From contig JAGQDJ010000150.1 in the NCBI GenBank assembly GCA_022885665.1, forward strand, positions 1 through 64,000: a stretch of DNA of 64,000 bases. Direction: 5' to 3'. This document shows, one piece after another, positions 9,408 to 20,557 of the stretch; within the stretch, counting starts at the first letter, position 1, and the number at the start of each line of letters is the position of its first letter. The notes under the pieces are model-generated. The model was not told where the DNA came from and ran no database searches. It was given only the letters and a program-made list of their open reading frames with translations. The translations under genes were made by a program, and so were the position numbers. The DNA is from Triops longicaudatus (lineage: Eukaryota; Arthropoda; Branchiopoda; Notostraca; Triopsidae).

Positions 9408-12084
9408 AGTATACATTTAATTGCTCGACTTCGTATTTTTTTAAGCAATTCCGTCACAAATTGGCAAAAACTTGCTGGGGTATATATTGCTTCCAAAAAC
9501 ACTGCAAACGTCACAAAAAATCGAACTACACTCTACACAAAACTGGAATACCAGATCGAAAAATGGCCAGGATTATTGCAAAAAAAGATCATATAAGAAC
9601 GAAAAGTGACAAAAAAGGGAGAAAAACCTTAATGTTTGCTCAAAAAATTACATCTTGGATAAATGACCCCAAGTAAGCCATCAACGCAAAAAAAAAATTC
9701 ACATTAGACTCTTTCAAGAGACCCAAAAGCACAAAAGATACGTTTTATGAAAACCACTTTTCCTTAAGTCTTTCTGTTTCGAAGAAAACAAAAACCGAAA
9801 AAGTTTGTCCCGGATCGGTACATCACATAATGTCACCAATAGAAGTGACGTAGGGAGTGATATGGCAAGCCAGGAGGGCATTTTGGACGTTATTTTCTCA
9901 CAGGGGAAGGGGGGCAAAAAATGTAAACGTCAACAGGAGTGGGGGGGGGGNAAATTCAACCAGCATTTTTGCATGTTTGGGAAAATCTTATACTCAAAAG
10001 CTTTGTAATAGTTCTTACTCCAACAGAAAAAAAAGGAAGAAAAGAGGAATACAAGGCACGCATATTCTGGCGTTTTTTCAACACTACAAGAGAGCGCGAG
10101 TTTTTGAACTTTTCTTTTTCAGGGAAACTCATATAACGAGTTCCAAGCAGCTTACGACCATTCGATCATTCCAAGAATTTCAAACCTCACTCTCTTGCTT
10201 TTCGGAAAAGAAACAAGTCTTACAAAATTCGTTCTCCATCCTCGCAAATAGAAAAAGAAACCTAAGGAACATGAAGCAATACAAACACGGAAATGGAATG
10301 TGTGCCTTCAAAAACCTTCACTTTTTGATTGTTGCTAATTAAAGAAATGAATATTTAATCTTTTTCAAGAACGAAATCTCACGACATCCAAACCATATTC
10401 TGTCTCCATCTCTCCGCAAAACTCACACACCATACGTGTTCATCATGTGTATATAAATTTATATATAAAGGGGGAAGACCTTCCTGAATTGCGAAATGCC
10501 TAGCCTAGCAAAGGAGATAAACGCATTTGTATAAAGACCTTTCTCATTTTGTAGGGGGATTGTTGGTGGTTACTTGAAGGTTGGTTAAGGAATTGGGTAG
10601 AACAACCGCTATTTCGGGTTATTCTCCGGTGTTGTATCGTGGTAAAGCTCTTTAAGGATAGCCTTTTTTGACTAGGGCAAGCAAGTTGGCGTTGTATAAC
10701 TCTACTATTTCCTCTATACGGAAAGGCATCCTAACACATACTGTTTTAGGTTGAAGTGATGCTACTGAAAAGGAGATCACAAACAAGTGTGTGGCAAGGC
10801 CAACTCGCTCAATTAATGTGTTCAAACAGGGTAAAGTTAATTTTTGTTTGTTTCGTTTGGTTTCTCACATTTTACGTCATTCACTTTGGGTTTTCATCCC
10901 CGTTTACCATGCATACCACGCGTGTGTCATCCTGTACGAGCCTTAACTTCCAGTTGCAATTGTACAGACTGGCCCAATGTTTCGGAAATTTCGGCTTGAC
11001 AGCAACAACCCATACGTGCTTCTTTGATCTCCATACACAACGTTCTGAATGAAGGCGACCGTCGATCTTCCGGGGAACAAAATGGGAACTAAGCTACGAC
11101 ACGACTCGTGAACTGCGGCTTTTTTTTAAAAAAATCCTGGATCCTATCAAAATTAGGTACGCAAAGAAAGGTGTCAAAAATGTCGCTAGCGCAAAAAAAA
11201 AAAGAAAAAAAAAATGCACCGCGAGGTCTCACGTTTGGGCATAGACATTCACGCACGAAACTAAACAAGAAACTAAACGTTACTTCTAGCAGCACCTAGT
11301 ATGAGTGCGGTCCGCCTACACGTAACAAGATGCTAACGGGGGGGGGGGGGGGCGATCACCCACGAAAAAAAACTACACTTTCTTGAATATTTTCTCTAAA
11401 CACCCAACGCTCGCAATTTTTAGGCAGAGAAATTGTTGAATTTCTTTTTTTTGGTTGTTGTGTTTTTCAGTATACCATAAAAGAGCGACTAGAAAAAACG
11501 ACAAAAAACGTCCCCTTTTTTCTCTTTGCAATTTCACCGAAACTTGTACATGAAAACTAGGCTAAGGAACTTCGCTCCTATACGACGCATGTCTGAAAAA
11601 AAGGACCAAAGTATATATGGGTATTGGAAGATGGCTAGGACCGTCGCAGTGACTGAAGCATATCATCGAGATGAGATCGCCACCGTTGTAACCTGACCAA
11701 TGGATTTTACATGAGTATCAATGCGAAAAAGACCTTCCTTCTTAAAAAAAATCTTTTCAGGACTTCAAAGCTTCACATCGAAACGAAAAGAATAGCCTAC
11801 AAATAAACTAAGACGCTTAATACTAGGAATTCGTTATAGGACGTAGAGTTTGACTAAACGAACCTTTTCCAGGTTGCTTCTTTTTTTCGTTTTCTGTAGT
11901 TTTTGCTTCCCTGTAAGCTATTGAATGAGTCCTAAGCTATTTACACAACACTTTCTTCGTAAAGATTGTCTACTAGTCCCCTTCCCGACCCCCGAGGGAT
12001 TGCTTTTGCCCCGCCCCGCATGTATAAAAACGGCTTTTCTTTCTTAAAAAAAAATCCCCAAAAGTATGAAGGCTTTTGAATTGA
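9408..12084. other. Intergenic region between kinase and TRIM-NHL genes (convergent 3' ends)
   Basis: No gene recognised. It holds the only ambiguous base of the window (N at 9951, directly after a G10 run), a G14 run at about 11339-11352 and many A-rich stretches. The TRIM-NHL 3' UTR must lie in the right-hand part on the minus strand; I saw no clear AATAAA on that strand. The open frame 9857-10342 spans the N, has no domain and is probably chance. Confidence 0.6.
9941..9951. other. G homopolymer ending in an ambiguous base
   Basis: Ten G residues followed by N at 9951. This marks unresolved sequence, so length and frame around this point are unreliable. Confidence 0.9.
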
Positions 12085-15000
12085 CTACGAAATGTAAAGT
12101 GTGTTGAGAAGTAACACGTGATGGTTGTTTTTGGCCAGGGTTACTATATAACCCTCAGAGGTTATTTTCAGACCGCAGCAACGGGAAACCTGAAAAGATT
12201 AACAGAAAAAAAAAAGCACAGGTCAGACCGCATATAATGCATCTCATACTTTCATCCTAGACAACCATAGCTTTTAGAAGTTGTTAGACAAGACGAGCCT
12301 GTGTCATTTTATGTAAAAGGTTTCAATAGTTAAGAAATCAGAGAAGTGTGGAATCACATATTGCTCTGAAGGAAAAGGTTCACTAAATTAATAAAAAAAA
12401 ACGCTAGACTTAAGGTAAAAAGCTACTACAAGCAAGAAATAGACTTACTTTGACGTACGGGCACTCAAATTCAGACACCAGTGTCCCATCCTTGGTAAAG
12501 ACGGTCACATGAAACTTATTGCCATGGGAATCTCCCACCACCACATCACCGGCATCGGAAATATCAATTCCATTGGGATAATTCGTAATAGTTTCACAAC
12601 CAATTCGACGAACAAAACGACCAGCCTCATTAAAGACCACAACACAGTGACCTTTGAAGTCACATACGTAATACTCGTTGTCTGTAACAACAAATTAATA
12701 CAAGTTGTGCATATAAATAAACGAAACCATTTATTTACCTCGCACTGCAATATCAGACGGTTCACGCATATATTCCGAACAATCGAACCAATGCAACAGC
12801 TCGCCCGATTCAGACAAGCGATAGACAGCCGGCGTTACCGAATCGACCACCACAATATGGTCATTGTGCGTAATGCATAACCCAGCTACAATATCAATGT
12901 ACCTAGGAACCACATTTAAATTTAGAATGCTATGACTTAAACTTGTGTTCAGTTCCTACCTAATAGGAATTCTCTTCACGAAATGACCCGTTTTGGTAAA
13001 CACTTGCATCCGGGATCTTTCGTTGCCCCGGTCGCACACAACAATTTTACTCGTGTTTCGCATCACCGCAATCTTCCGCGGATACCACAACTGCCCTTCG
13101 TCCTTACCCGCGACTCCAAATTCGAACAGAAATGTTCCATTTTTGTCAAACGCCTAAATCAGAATACAACCATTATAAATCTTCCTTACTTGAAAGAGAC
13201 AAACACACAGATACCTCCAAAACAAACATATTTGTAATTTGTAAATAAGGCAAGGGTATTTCCACTGCGGCTTAAAATACAAAAATAAAGACAAAAATGC
13301 GCAAACTTAAAAACAAAAATTACTAAATAAAATCTGAAGTCAACACACGAAGAACTACTTTTATGCTCACAGTCCAAAACCTCTCGCATCTTACTAAAAC
13401 CTTGGCAGTCTTCTGGTCAGTGAAACTCTAGAGCGATTCCGATCGTATATTAATTCTGCTTAACTTCGCTAATCTCACTGATGCCGAACATCAGTGTCGC
13501 AATAAATTCAAGAAACCAAAACACTAAAACGCACAACGATAACAAAATCCAACGAGCCCTACGTTATAAGATTCCAAACCAGATAAAGAACTCGAATACT
13601 AAAAAGACGTGATTTAGATCTAAAAATTGTTTCAAAAGATTAGAAAACTCAAAAACTAAAACAAAAATATACAACTAGGAAAATAAACTAAACAAAATAA
13701 GAATAAAATTATGAAATAGCCACCAAAATATAAAAGAAATAGTCAATAACTGAAACCACAAATGGACAGACAAAACTAATATTTACTTGAATGCGGTGGT
13801 TATTGGTATCCGCCACAAGAATCTCTTCGTCCATGCCGAGGCAAAAGCCATGGGGTGAGTTAAATTGGCCCTGGGCTTGGCCCAGTTGGCCAAACTTGAT
13901 CCTAATTTGCATGGAGCAGGGTAACGAGTTAGGTTTGTTGGCCAAAAGTGATACAGAAGGCACTGGATTCAAGCCATTGCGAGAAGAAAAAAACTGATGG
14001 TGTAAACCCAGCCGACTTCCACCTCCGTTATAGCTCACCACGTTCGGTGACAGGCTCCCCGAGCACACCGAGCCCACCAAAGGTGACGGGGCAGTAGGAG
14101 GAGATACAGAGGGGATCCTCCCACTTCCATCCACCTCTGACTCGCCTACCCAAACGCACACAAGAAAGAAAAATTCAGCAAACATAAATAACACTACTTT
14201 TTTTTCGTTTCAATATATGAAGACCAAGTTTTCCGGGAAAAAACAACAACGCATATCTGATGGAAAAAATCACGTGTATTGGTACAATGCCCGCGCATGC
14301 TTCCATAACAATCTAAAAACTGTTCCACCTTTGCAACTCCCACAGAAAAAAATCCAAAATCTCTTAATACTTATTCTTTTTTTTTCATTACAATCAGTAA
14401 TAATTGACTTGAAGAACAAAAACTTGTGATAGAAACACAGCGGACAATGTACTAAGAACGCAATTACTTCCACCAAACCCCTTTTCGAGGGTGGGCGGGA
14501 CTTAATTGGGCGAATTTAACTGTCATAACCAATATGCAGTGGTTTTCAAACATATTTCCATTTCTACAAAGTAAGGCTACTTTCCATGGCTGGCTTAGGG
14601 CGGGGCATTTTTTGTGGGGGGGAGAGGGGCGACAATTCTAACACAAATTCAATGTGAATAGTTTAATATTCAACAACCAATGGTATAATAGGACGAGACG
14701 ACACACCTTTTGCGGTTCATCTGGGCTGGGTTTTGAACAGCAAAAGAATGGTCATTTTGACAATAAAGCCCAGTCATCAAAAAGGGAAAAAGCTTTTGAC
14801 AATAAAGCCCAGTCAACAAAAAGGGAAAAACACAATTGTTCACAGAGCGACACAACATACTGATACGGTTTCTCTTTCCTGACTTATTCACCATTTTCTG
14901 CTTGTTATTTCTACTAGTGTTGGCACGACAAATAAATGCTATGTTCTTTCTTTCGTTCCTTTTCTCTTGACAATAACATAATAATCATCGGTAAATTCTC

Positions 15001-18000
15001 TAACACCACAAGAAGTAACTTAAAGTTGCATGATGACTACCCGATGTGTTTTTTATGACAAAAAAAAACTTCGCCATTGGTCTCAGGATTCGCTTTTGTT
15101 AAAGGGAAGGATGTTGGAGCAGGAGATTTTTGAAAAAATCACATGATATATGGTCAGTGTCTCTAGAATGAAACTTCTTTATGCTAGAGACTTTTACGAG
15201 GAAAACTTAAAAGTTTTAAATCGAAGAAAAAAAAAACAGGAAACGGAGGGGAAAATAAAAAATTAAATTGTTAAACTAAACTAGAACATAAAAGTACCTT
15301 GACTGCCCAGCTTGGCCAATGCTTGTAAATTGTTTAAAGCGTTGATGTTGTTCATCGAGCCCATGTTCATATCACCGACCAAGAGATCGGCCAGCGTGAA
15401 AGTGCTGCCTGGGTTGACGTTCAGGTTCAAAGTGTTGGGAGTAGGCGGGGCACGGCCTAAGCCCCGGTCGGTTTCTGCCAAGTTGGCCAATTGTTGTAGG
15501 TTGTACTCTTGGATGGAAGTCATGGAATGATGAATGGAACTCAGACGTGAATCCAGAGGGCGACCCTGTCGCGGCGGCGCTGACGTCGTCGCTGAAGCGT
15601 AGTTGAGAGGTTCGAGACTCGGGAGCGCGCCCACGGGGGCTTGCCCGCCCCCCAAGGCGAGAGAGTTGAGCGTAGGTAAAGGCGAGAGGGAAGGCAACTC
15701 GGAGGAGGAGCTTCTCCCAGCTGTCAGCAGGTCGGCATCTGACGGCAAGGCCGTCAACATGGCTGACAAGTCCAGGGGCAGAGCAGCAGTAGCAGCAGGT
15801 GGCGGCATAGATAAGACCAGGTTCTCCACCGGCGACAGGACGCCGGAAGGTAAGGCGTAGCCGCCATTCTCTTCCAAAGGCGACGAATGGGCCGGTGACG
15901 GTGGGATGGGCGTTGACGAAGGTGTGGTCAAGCCCAACGACGTGGAAGCTGTCTTTGAATGGGAATGAGAGCTGTGGGAATTCGGGGCCGATGGTGGAGG
16001 CATCGGTGTCACGAAATGACCAAAAGTCGCCTGTGAGAGAAAATAAATACATAAATGAACAATACATATTATACATCAAGCAGGTTTATTATGTCGGTAT
16101 GAGCAGATATTTTGCCGCCTTTGCATTAATTAGGAGAGGATTTTGTAAGTTTACAAGTCAAACGTACAATTAAAATGCTACACTTTAGAAGAGGCAATTA
16201 ATTAAATATCTTCTTTCAGATATGAACTCTAACTTCGTTAAAAACACAGGAGCTTGCTTATACTTAAACCAGTTTACATGTTACAGCAAGTAAGTACATA
16301 AAAATTAATTATATACGTAAAGGTAGAGGAGTTTATCGAAAAAGCAATTAATGACAAATAAAATAATAGAAGCGAATATAATTAACAGAATATAATTTGT
16401 CATAGAAGGTAACAAAAAGTAAAACAGAACAATAAAAATAATATAAAGCGAAATAACTGAACTAATGAAAAAAGTTGCACGTTAAATCCTTAGTGATAAA
16501 AACTTCCAAATTTGACAACTAGGCAGACACATTGATTATGATTACATTGGCCAAACAATTAGTAAATATTGTGTCGATTCTAACTTCGAACGAAAGCACG
16601 AAATTCAATTCAACGAAGTGAATGAGTACAGATCAATTCAGTTTGAATCACGTCAAACGAAACTATGCGTTTTCAAAGACAAGGATGACAACGCGAATAT
16701 GGAAGGACGAAAAATTATACTTTGTAAATTTAAAATTCTCCGTTAATGCCCAATAGTTACTTAATTAGCCTCGCAACAAAGTTATCAAACTCTTTGAACG
16801 CTTTTTACATGACTGTGCAGTAAAAATAAAAACAAGGTATATATGAAACACATTTTGAAAATTAACTTTTAGCCTTTTCATTGAAACGCATTATCATATT
16901 AATAGGGATGTAACTTAGTTTGGACACAAAAATGAAGTACGCTCAAATACGCACATTCAAAGCTTCTTCAAAGCGATGAGCGTTGGATTCGAAACGCAAG
17001 CCCACGGAGAGTTCATCTGGCCGCGGTAAATCGGTGGTCAAAGCCTGCAGCTGCGACACTATCACCGGCTTCATGAGTAACATATCCACAATATCAGCAT
17101 TATCGGCTGTGCTTTCGGCAAAACGAGCAGCGTGGTCAATGCGGTCCATCACTTTTTCCACCCTACAAACAGCAGAAAAGAATCGTTAACACAATGTTTT
17201 ATTTTCCGAAAAGAGAAATATTGTACGCCTTCTATAATTGGTTATTTTACTTCAATTAAGTACAACACACATTCGTTCCTGTAAATCCTTATTATAAATT
17301 TTCCTTGGCAATATTTAAAAACCTTTTACCTTCATTACAAAAGAAGACACGAACATACAAACGAAGAAACGTTTGACATCCGAAATGGCAAATAAGGAAC
17401 TAATACTTGTCCACCGTAAAATTACTTGTAAATTTCTTACATTTTCAAGCACATTAAGCGAACAGAACCACTCGTAATTAAAAACCTTGTGAGTATTCGA
17501 TCTTACTTGTTGGACGTGTCCATAACTTTGAGTTCCTGAGCCGAGTGCAGCCGCTCAAGTTCTTCGACGATCTTGTCCTTGCATTTCTCCAAGGCGCTCT
17601 TGTAAGTTTCGTACGCTTCTAGGACGGCCGTATGGGCGGCGTCGCGCTGCTTCTGTAACTCGCCCAGCATTTTCTCGAACTTGAAGGACGTGGCGTGGCA
17701 CAAAGCCAACTTGGCCTGGGTTTCTTTGGACGCAGCGGCGAGTTCGGTTCGTTGCTCGAGTTCCACCTCGCTCAAGTGTTTACAAAGGTGATCCGGCAGC
17801 ACATGGATACTATTGAGGCACTGGTTGCAAACGGGGACTTGGCACGGGCGGCAGAAATACAAAAGTGATTCGCCGGGGTGTTTGGCGCAGGTGGGCGGAC
17901 GGCGACACACGCAGGGCGACTGCCCGTTACGGATCATCTCCTCGAAAGTGACCACCTTGTGGTTCTCAAAGCAGCGCATATACTGGTGGGCCGAGTGGCA

Positions 18001-19381
18001 GTTGGTGCCCAGGTAGTTGTCGCAGTCTTGGCACTTGGCAACGGCCGGCTCCTTGGCTTTGCAGCTCGTGCACAGGATGCCACTCGTGTCCAACCCTTCC
18101 TCCGACAGCCGGCTCTGGCGCGCGTAGTCCGGACATAACGAAGCCACCGTTTTGTCAGGTAACAAAGTCTCCTGTTGGCACAAAGGGCAACGCAAGATCC
18201 CCGTCACCGCGGGCGGATCTTCGTCGTCATCATCAGTGGCCTCGTGGGCGCCACCGTTCTCCACATTGGCGCTCAACGACGCCCCTTTCATCAGACGGTT
18301 CAGGCAAAGTTCGCACAACACATGCAGACACGAAAGCAGCTTTGGCCCTTTGTAAGTCTCTCTAAATCAAACGAAATGGAAATGAAAAAGAAAATCAGAA
18401 CAAGACCTATCAAAATAAAAACTGCAAAATTTAGAATCACTTTTTCTGACCTAGCCTAACTTGATTTAACTTAGCCCAGTTTATCCTAATCAATTTTGCC
18501 CTACCTTACACACTCATTCATAGATTCCCACCCAGTTGCTTGGGCATTCGAAGCTTTATAGCTATTCTAAAGACGAATATGACCTAACTTAAGTAATGCT
18601 AACTTACCTAAGTTAACAGGGCATAAACTAACTTAAGTTAACCAGATAGCTTCGGCTGTCTGGTTAAAACAGCAAGGAACAAAAACAGACCTGCTCAGAC
18701 ATAGGCAGCCACATGCAGACAACAAAAAGATTAGGGAAGATTAATTTAAGTTTGCTGATGTTAAATTAACTTCAATTAAGCTAGAAAAGGTTAAATTAGT
18801 TCTAGTTGATATCTAACACAGTATTCCCCGAGTTTCGAAGCGACTAAACCCCACCTCCAAGAAGTGCTCCCGGGTTTACTGGGAAAGAGCCGCAATGTTC
18901 GCACGATGGAAACTGTTACTTCAACGTCTGCAAAGAAAAAGGACCTGCGAATAGCACTACGATGAAAGTTCACCCAGCTTTAAAGAAGTGATCTTTGATG
19001 CACTTTATCCCGAAAGAAATATCTATCTTGACTGCTCAAATCCTATGCATAACTATTTCAGAGCTAATTAGCACTAAAATGGCACTATTGGCTATGAAGT
19101 TTATAAGATCAATTCCTGTACCACGATTAGCTACACGATCAGCTCATATCCCAGCGGGATGTGGACTATATTGCACAAATTCGACGTCAAGGTAATATAA
19201 TTTATCTCTTAGGTGAGTTAACTTACAGGCAAGTAGGGCATTTGAGGTAATTATCCGTGTCGACAAATTCTTCCAAAGGTGTGCCACCTTCTAAAGCTCC
19301 TAAATCGCCAAACATGCCCAAACCGTCTTCAGAGCCTTCATCGTCGTACGAGCCTCTCCGAGCTCCCATCTTCTCATCCAT
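12085..19381 (-). CDS. mei-P26: TRIM-NHL protein, Mei-P26/NHL-2-like (RING, B-boxes, coiled coil, NHL)
   Basis: Relatives are ubiquitin-ligase/RNA-binding regulators that repress mRNAs in germline and stem-cell differentiation. Exons in coding order: 19381-19227, 18361-17507, 17162-16955, 16030-15298, 14145-13787, 13153-12960, 12902-12739, 12681-12449, 12189-12085. They total 3006 nt (1001 aa), with every junction phase-consistent. The ATG has A at -3 and G at +4. RING ligands are C48 C51 C63 H65 C68 C71 C110 C113, with an acidic 38-residue insertion before the last pair. B-box 1 spans about 149-186, and B-box 2 has C210 H213 C222 C225 C230 C233 H238 H243. A coiled coil follows (about 249-400), then a Pro/Ser-rich linker to about 728. 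The NHL propeller (about 730-1000) includes VADTNNHRIQ and ends SRCCGLKI, TLAKNNHHV and NTLYIS. The RING argues against Brat, and the lack of a visible filamin domain against LIN-41/Wech. Orthology to Mei-P26 is inferred. Confidence 0.92.
14755..14832. repeat. Two tandem copies of a 39-bp unit in a TRIM-NHL intron
   Basis: Units 14755-14793 and 14794-14832 both start ttttgacaataaagcccagt and then run tcaNcaaaaagggaaaaa. Only three positions, in and just after this shared part, differ. This is a recent duplication within the intron 14146-15297. Confidence 0.9.
18440..18800. repeat. Degenerate TTAGG/TTAAG-like tract A
   Basis: Dense, irregular CCTAACTT, TTAAGTTAAC and CCTAAG words in the first TRIM-NHL coding intron. 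The same vocabulary recurs at about 32395-32585, 35780-36150, 48480-48720 and 52800-53250. The tracts are too irregular to be true telomeric arrays. Confidence 0.6.
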
Positions 19382-19432
19382 GGTAGGGATCACACGAAGT
19401 TATTTGAGCAAATAAAGGAAACCGAGTGGGTT

Positions 19433-19680
19433 CTAGAGGAATTCCAAAAGATTAATTAATTCATGTAACATTATTACTACCTAGGGTAACTATAACATTT
19501 TTTTAAGTGAACACAATATTATATGGCTGCATGTAAAGACGCCAGCCACGAGGCAAAGGAAGGAGCCTGCATACGACTACTACTAATACTACTGCTGAGG
19601 TCAAAATAGAAACACCTCCGAGTCTGGCGACATGACATAAGACGGGAAAACAAAAGGGTAAACAATGATAATAAGCTTAC
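19433..19680 (-). other. Candidate 5' UTR intron of the TRIM-NHL gene
   Basis: On the minus strand a donor gtaagc starts at 19680 and an acceptor (tcctctag) ends at 19433, 52 bases before the ATG. Splicing would leave a short leader exon near the CRE site. Inferred from splice signals only. Confidence 0.4.
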
Positions 19681-19878
19681 CACAAAAAGGGAAAATCACT
19701 TGACAGGGGCGGCTTCACGAAAAATGCATGGTTAGAATGCCATGGGGAGATGAGTGCTGAGAAAAATGGAATAATAACACAGCAAGTACAGACTTCAGTA
19801 CCACGAGGCAGCGGCCATGACAGCCCTTTAGCTGCGGTGAGGAACAGCTCGTGAGTCGGAGAGTCTGCCGCTGGGGTC

Positions 19879-19886
19879 TGACGTCA
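19879..19886 (-). promoter_or_regulatory. CRE octamer TGACGTCA upstream of TRIM-NHL
   Basis: Perfect palindromic CREB/ATF site about 500 bp upstream of the TRIM-NHL ATG, in the GC-richer stretch where transcription should begin if the 5' UTR intron is real. Confidence 0.5.
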
Positions 19887-20360
19887 CAGCCCACTTTGCC
19901 TTGCAGCACATTACCGATAAACCTTTTATTTGTATACCAATTTTTCAGTAGATTTCAACGAACATAGCTATGTTATCCTAAATTATCACGATGTTTCAGC
20001 AGTTTGGTGCAGTTGTTTCGAGAAAAACCAGAAATGTTCGGTCACAAAATGTTTCGGATTTTCTTCGTTGCAGTTGTATTTTTTTCAAACAACAGATGGC
20101 GTAGGTTGTGTTGATCCTAGAAAAATATCATTACGGTTCAGATGAATTTAAAAGTGGAAGCAACCGGAAAGTATGTATAATGGTATCGAACAACCAATTT
20201 TCTCGAAAATTAACTTGAGGTGAAGACATACACTTAAAAACCATACACCTCCGTGATATAAATCGAATTTTGTTTCAATTATAGCCCAATTTCTAAGCAC
20301 ATTGTAATTTTAAATCTCTGTTTCGCTTTTTTTCTACCTCAGGGAAACGTAGACATGATC

Positions 20361-20504
20361 ACCCCGTACTCAAATGATACAGGGGTTTCCCTCCTCCCCG
20401 AAATGTTAACTTTATAATGGTATGCATTGACGAATAACAAACTGTCCAAAAAATTGAAGATGAACCCCCCACCCCCCGAACCAAAGTCCTGGGTACGGCC
20501 CTGC
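20361..20504 (-). repeat. Dispersed repeat, family A, copy 3
   Basis: Read on the minus strand it begins cagggccgtacccaggactt, continues with ttggttcgggggg and ends GAGTACGGGGTGAT. Start and end words match the copy at 1011-1153. Confidence 0.55.
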
Positions 20505-20531
20505 ACATGATTGAACATCAAACCTTTAGTA

Positions 20532-20557
20532 CAGTGGTGTGCAATCTTTTTGGGCAC
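20532..20557 (+). mobile_element. Solo hAT-like terminal sequence
   Basis: CAGTGGTGTGCAATCTTTTT and the following GGGCAC resemble the terminal repeat of hAT elements. No matching right end was found in the next kilobase, so this is probably a truncated copy. Confidence 0.4.

Noticed and set aside
9857..10342. 161-codon open frame
   Set aside because: It spans the ambiguous base and has Lys/Arg/Phe-rich random composition with no domain or splice context.
15372..16079. 235-codon minus-strand open frame overlapping the TRIM-NHL linker exon
   Set aside because: A shadow in a second frame of the GC-richer linker exon. Its phase does not fit the neighbouring exons and it has no domain.
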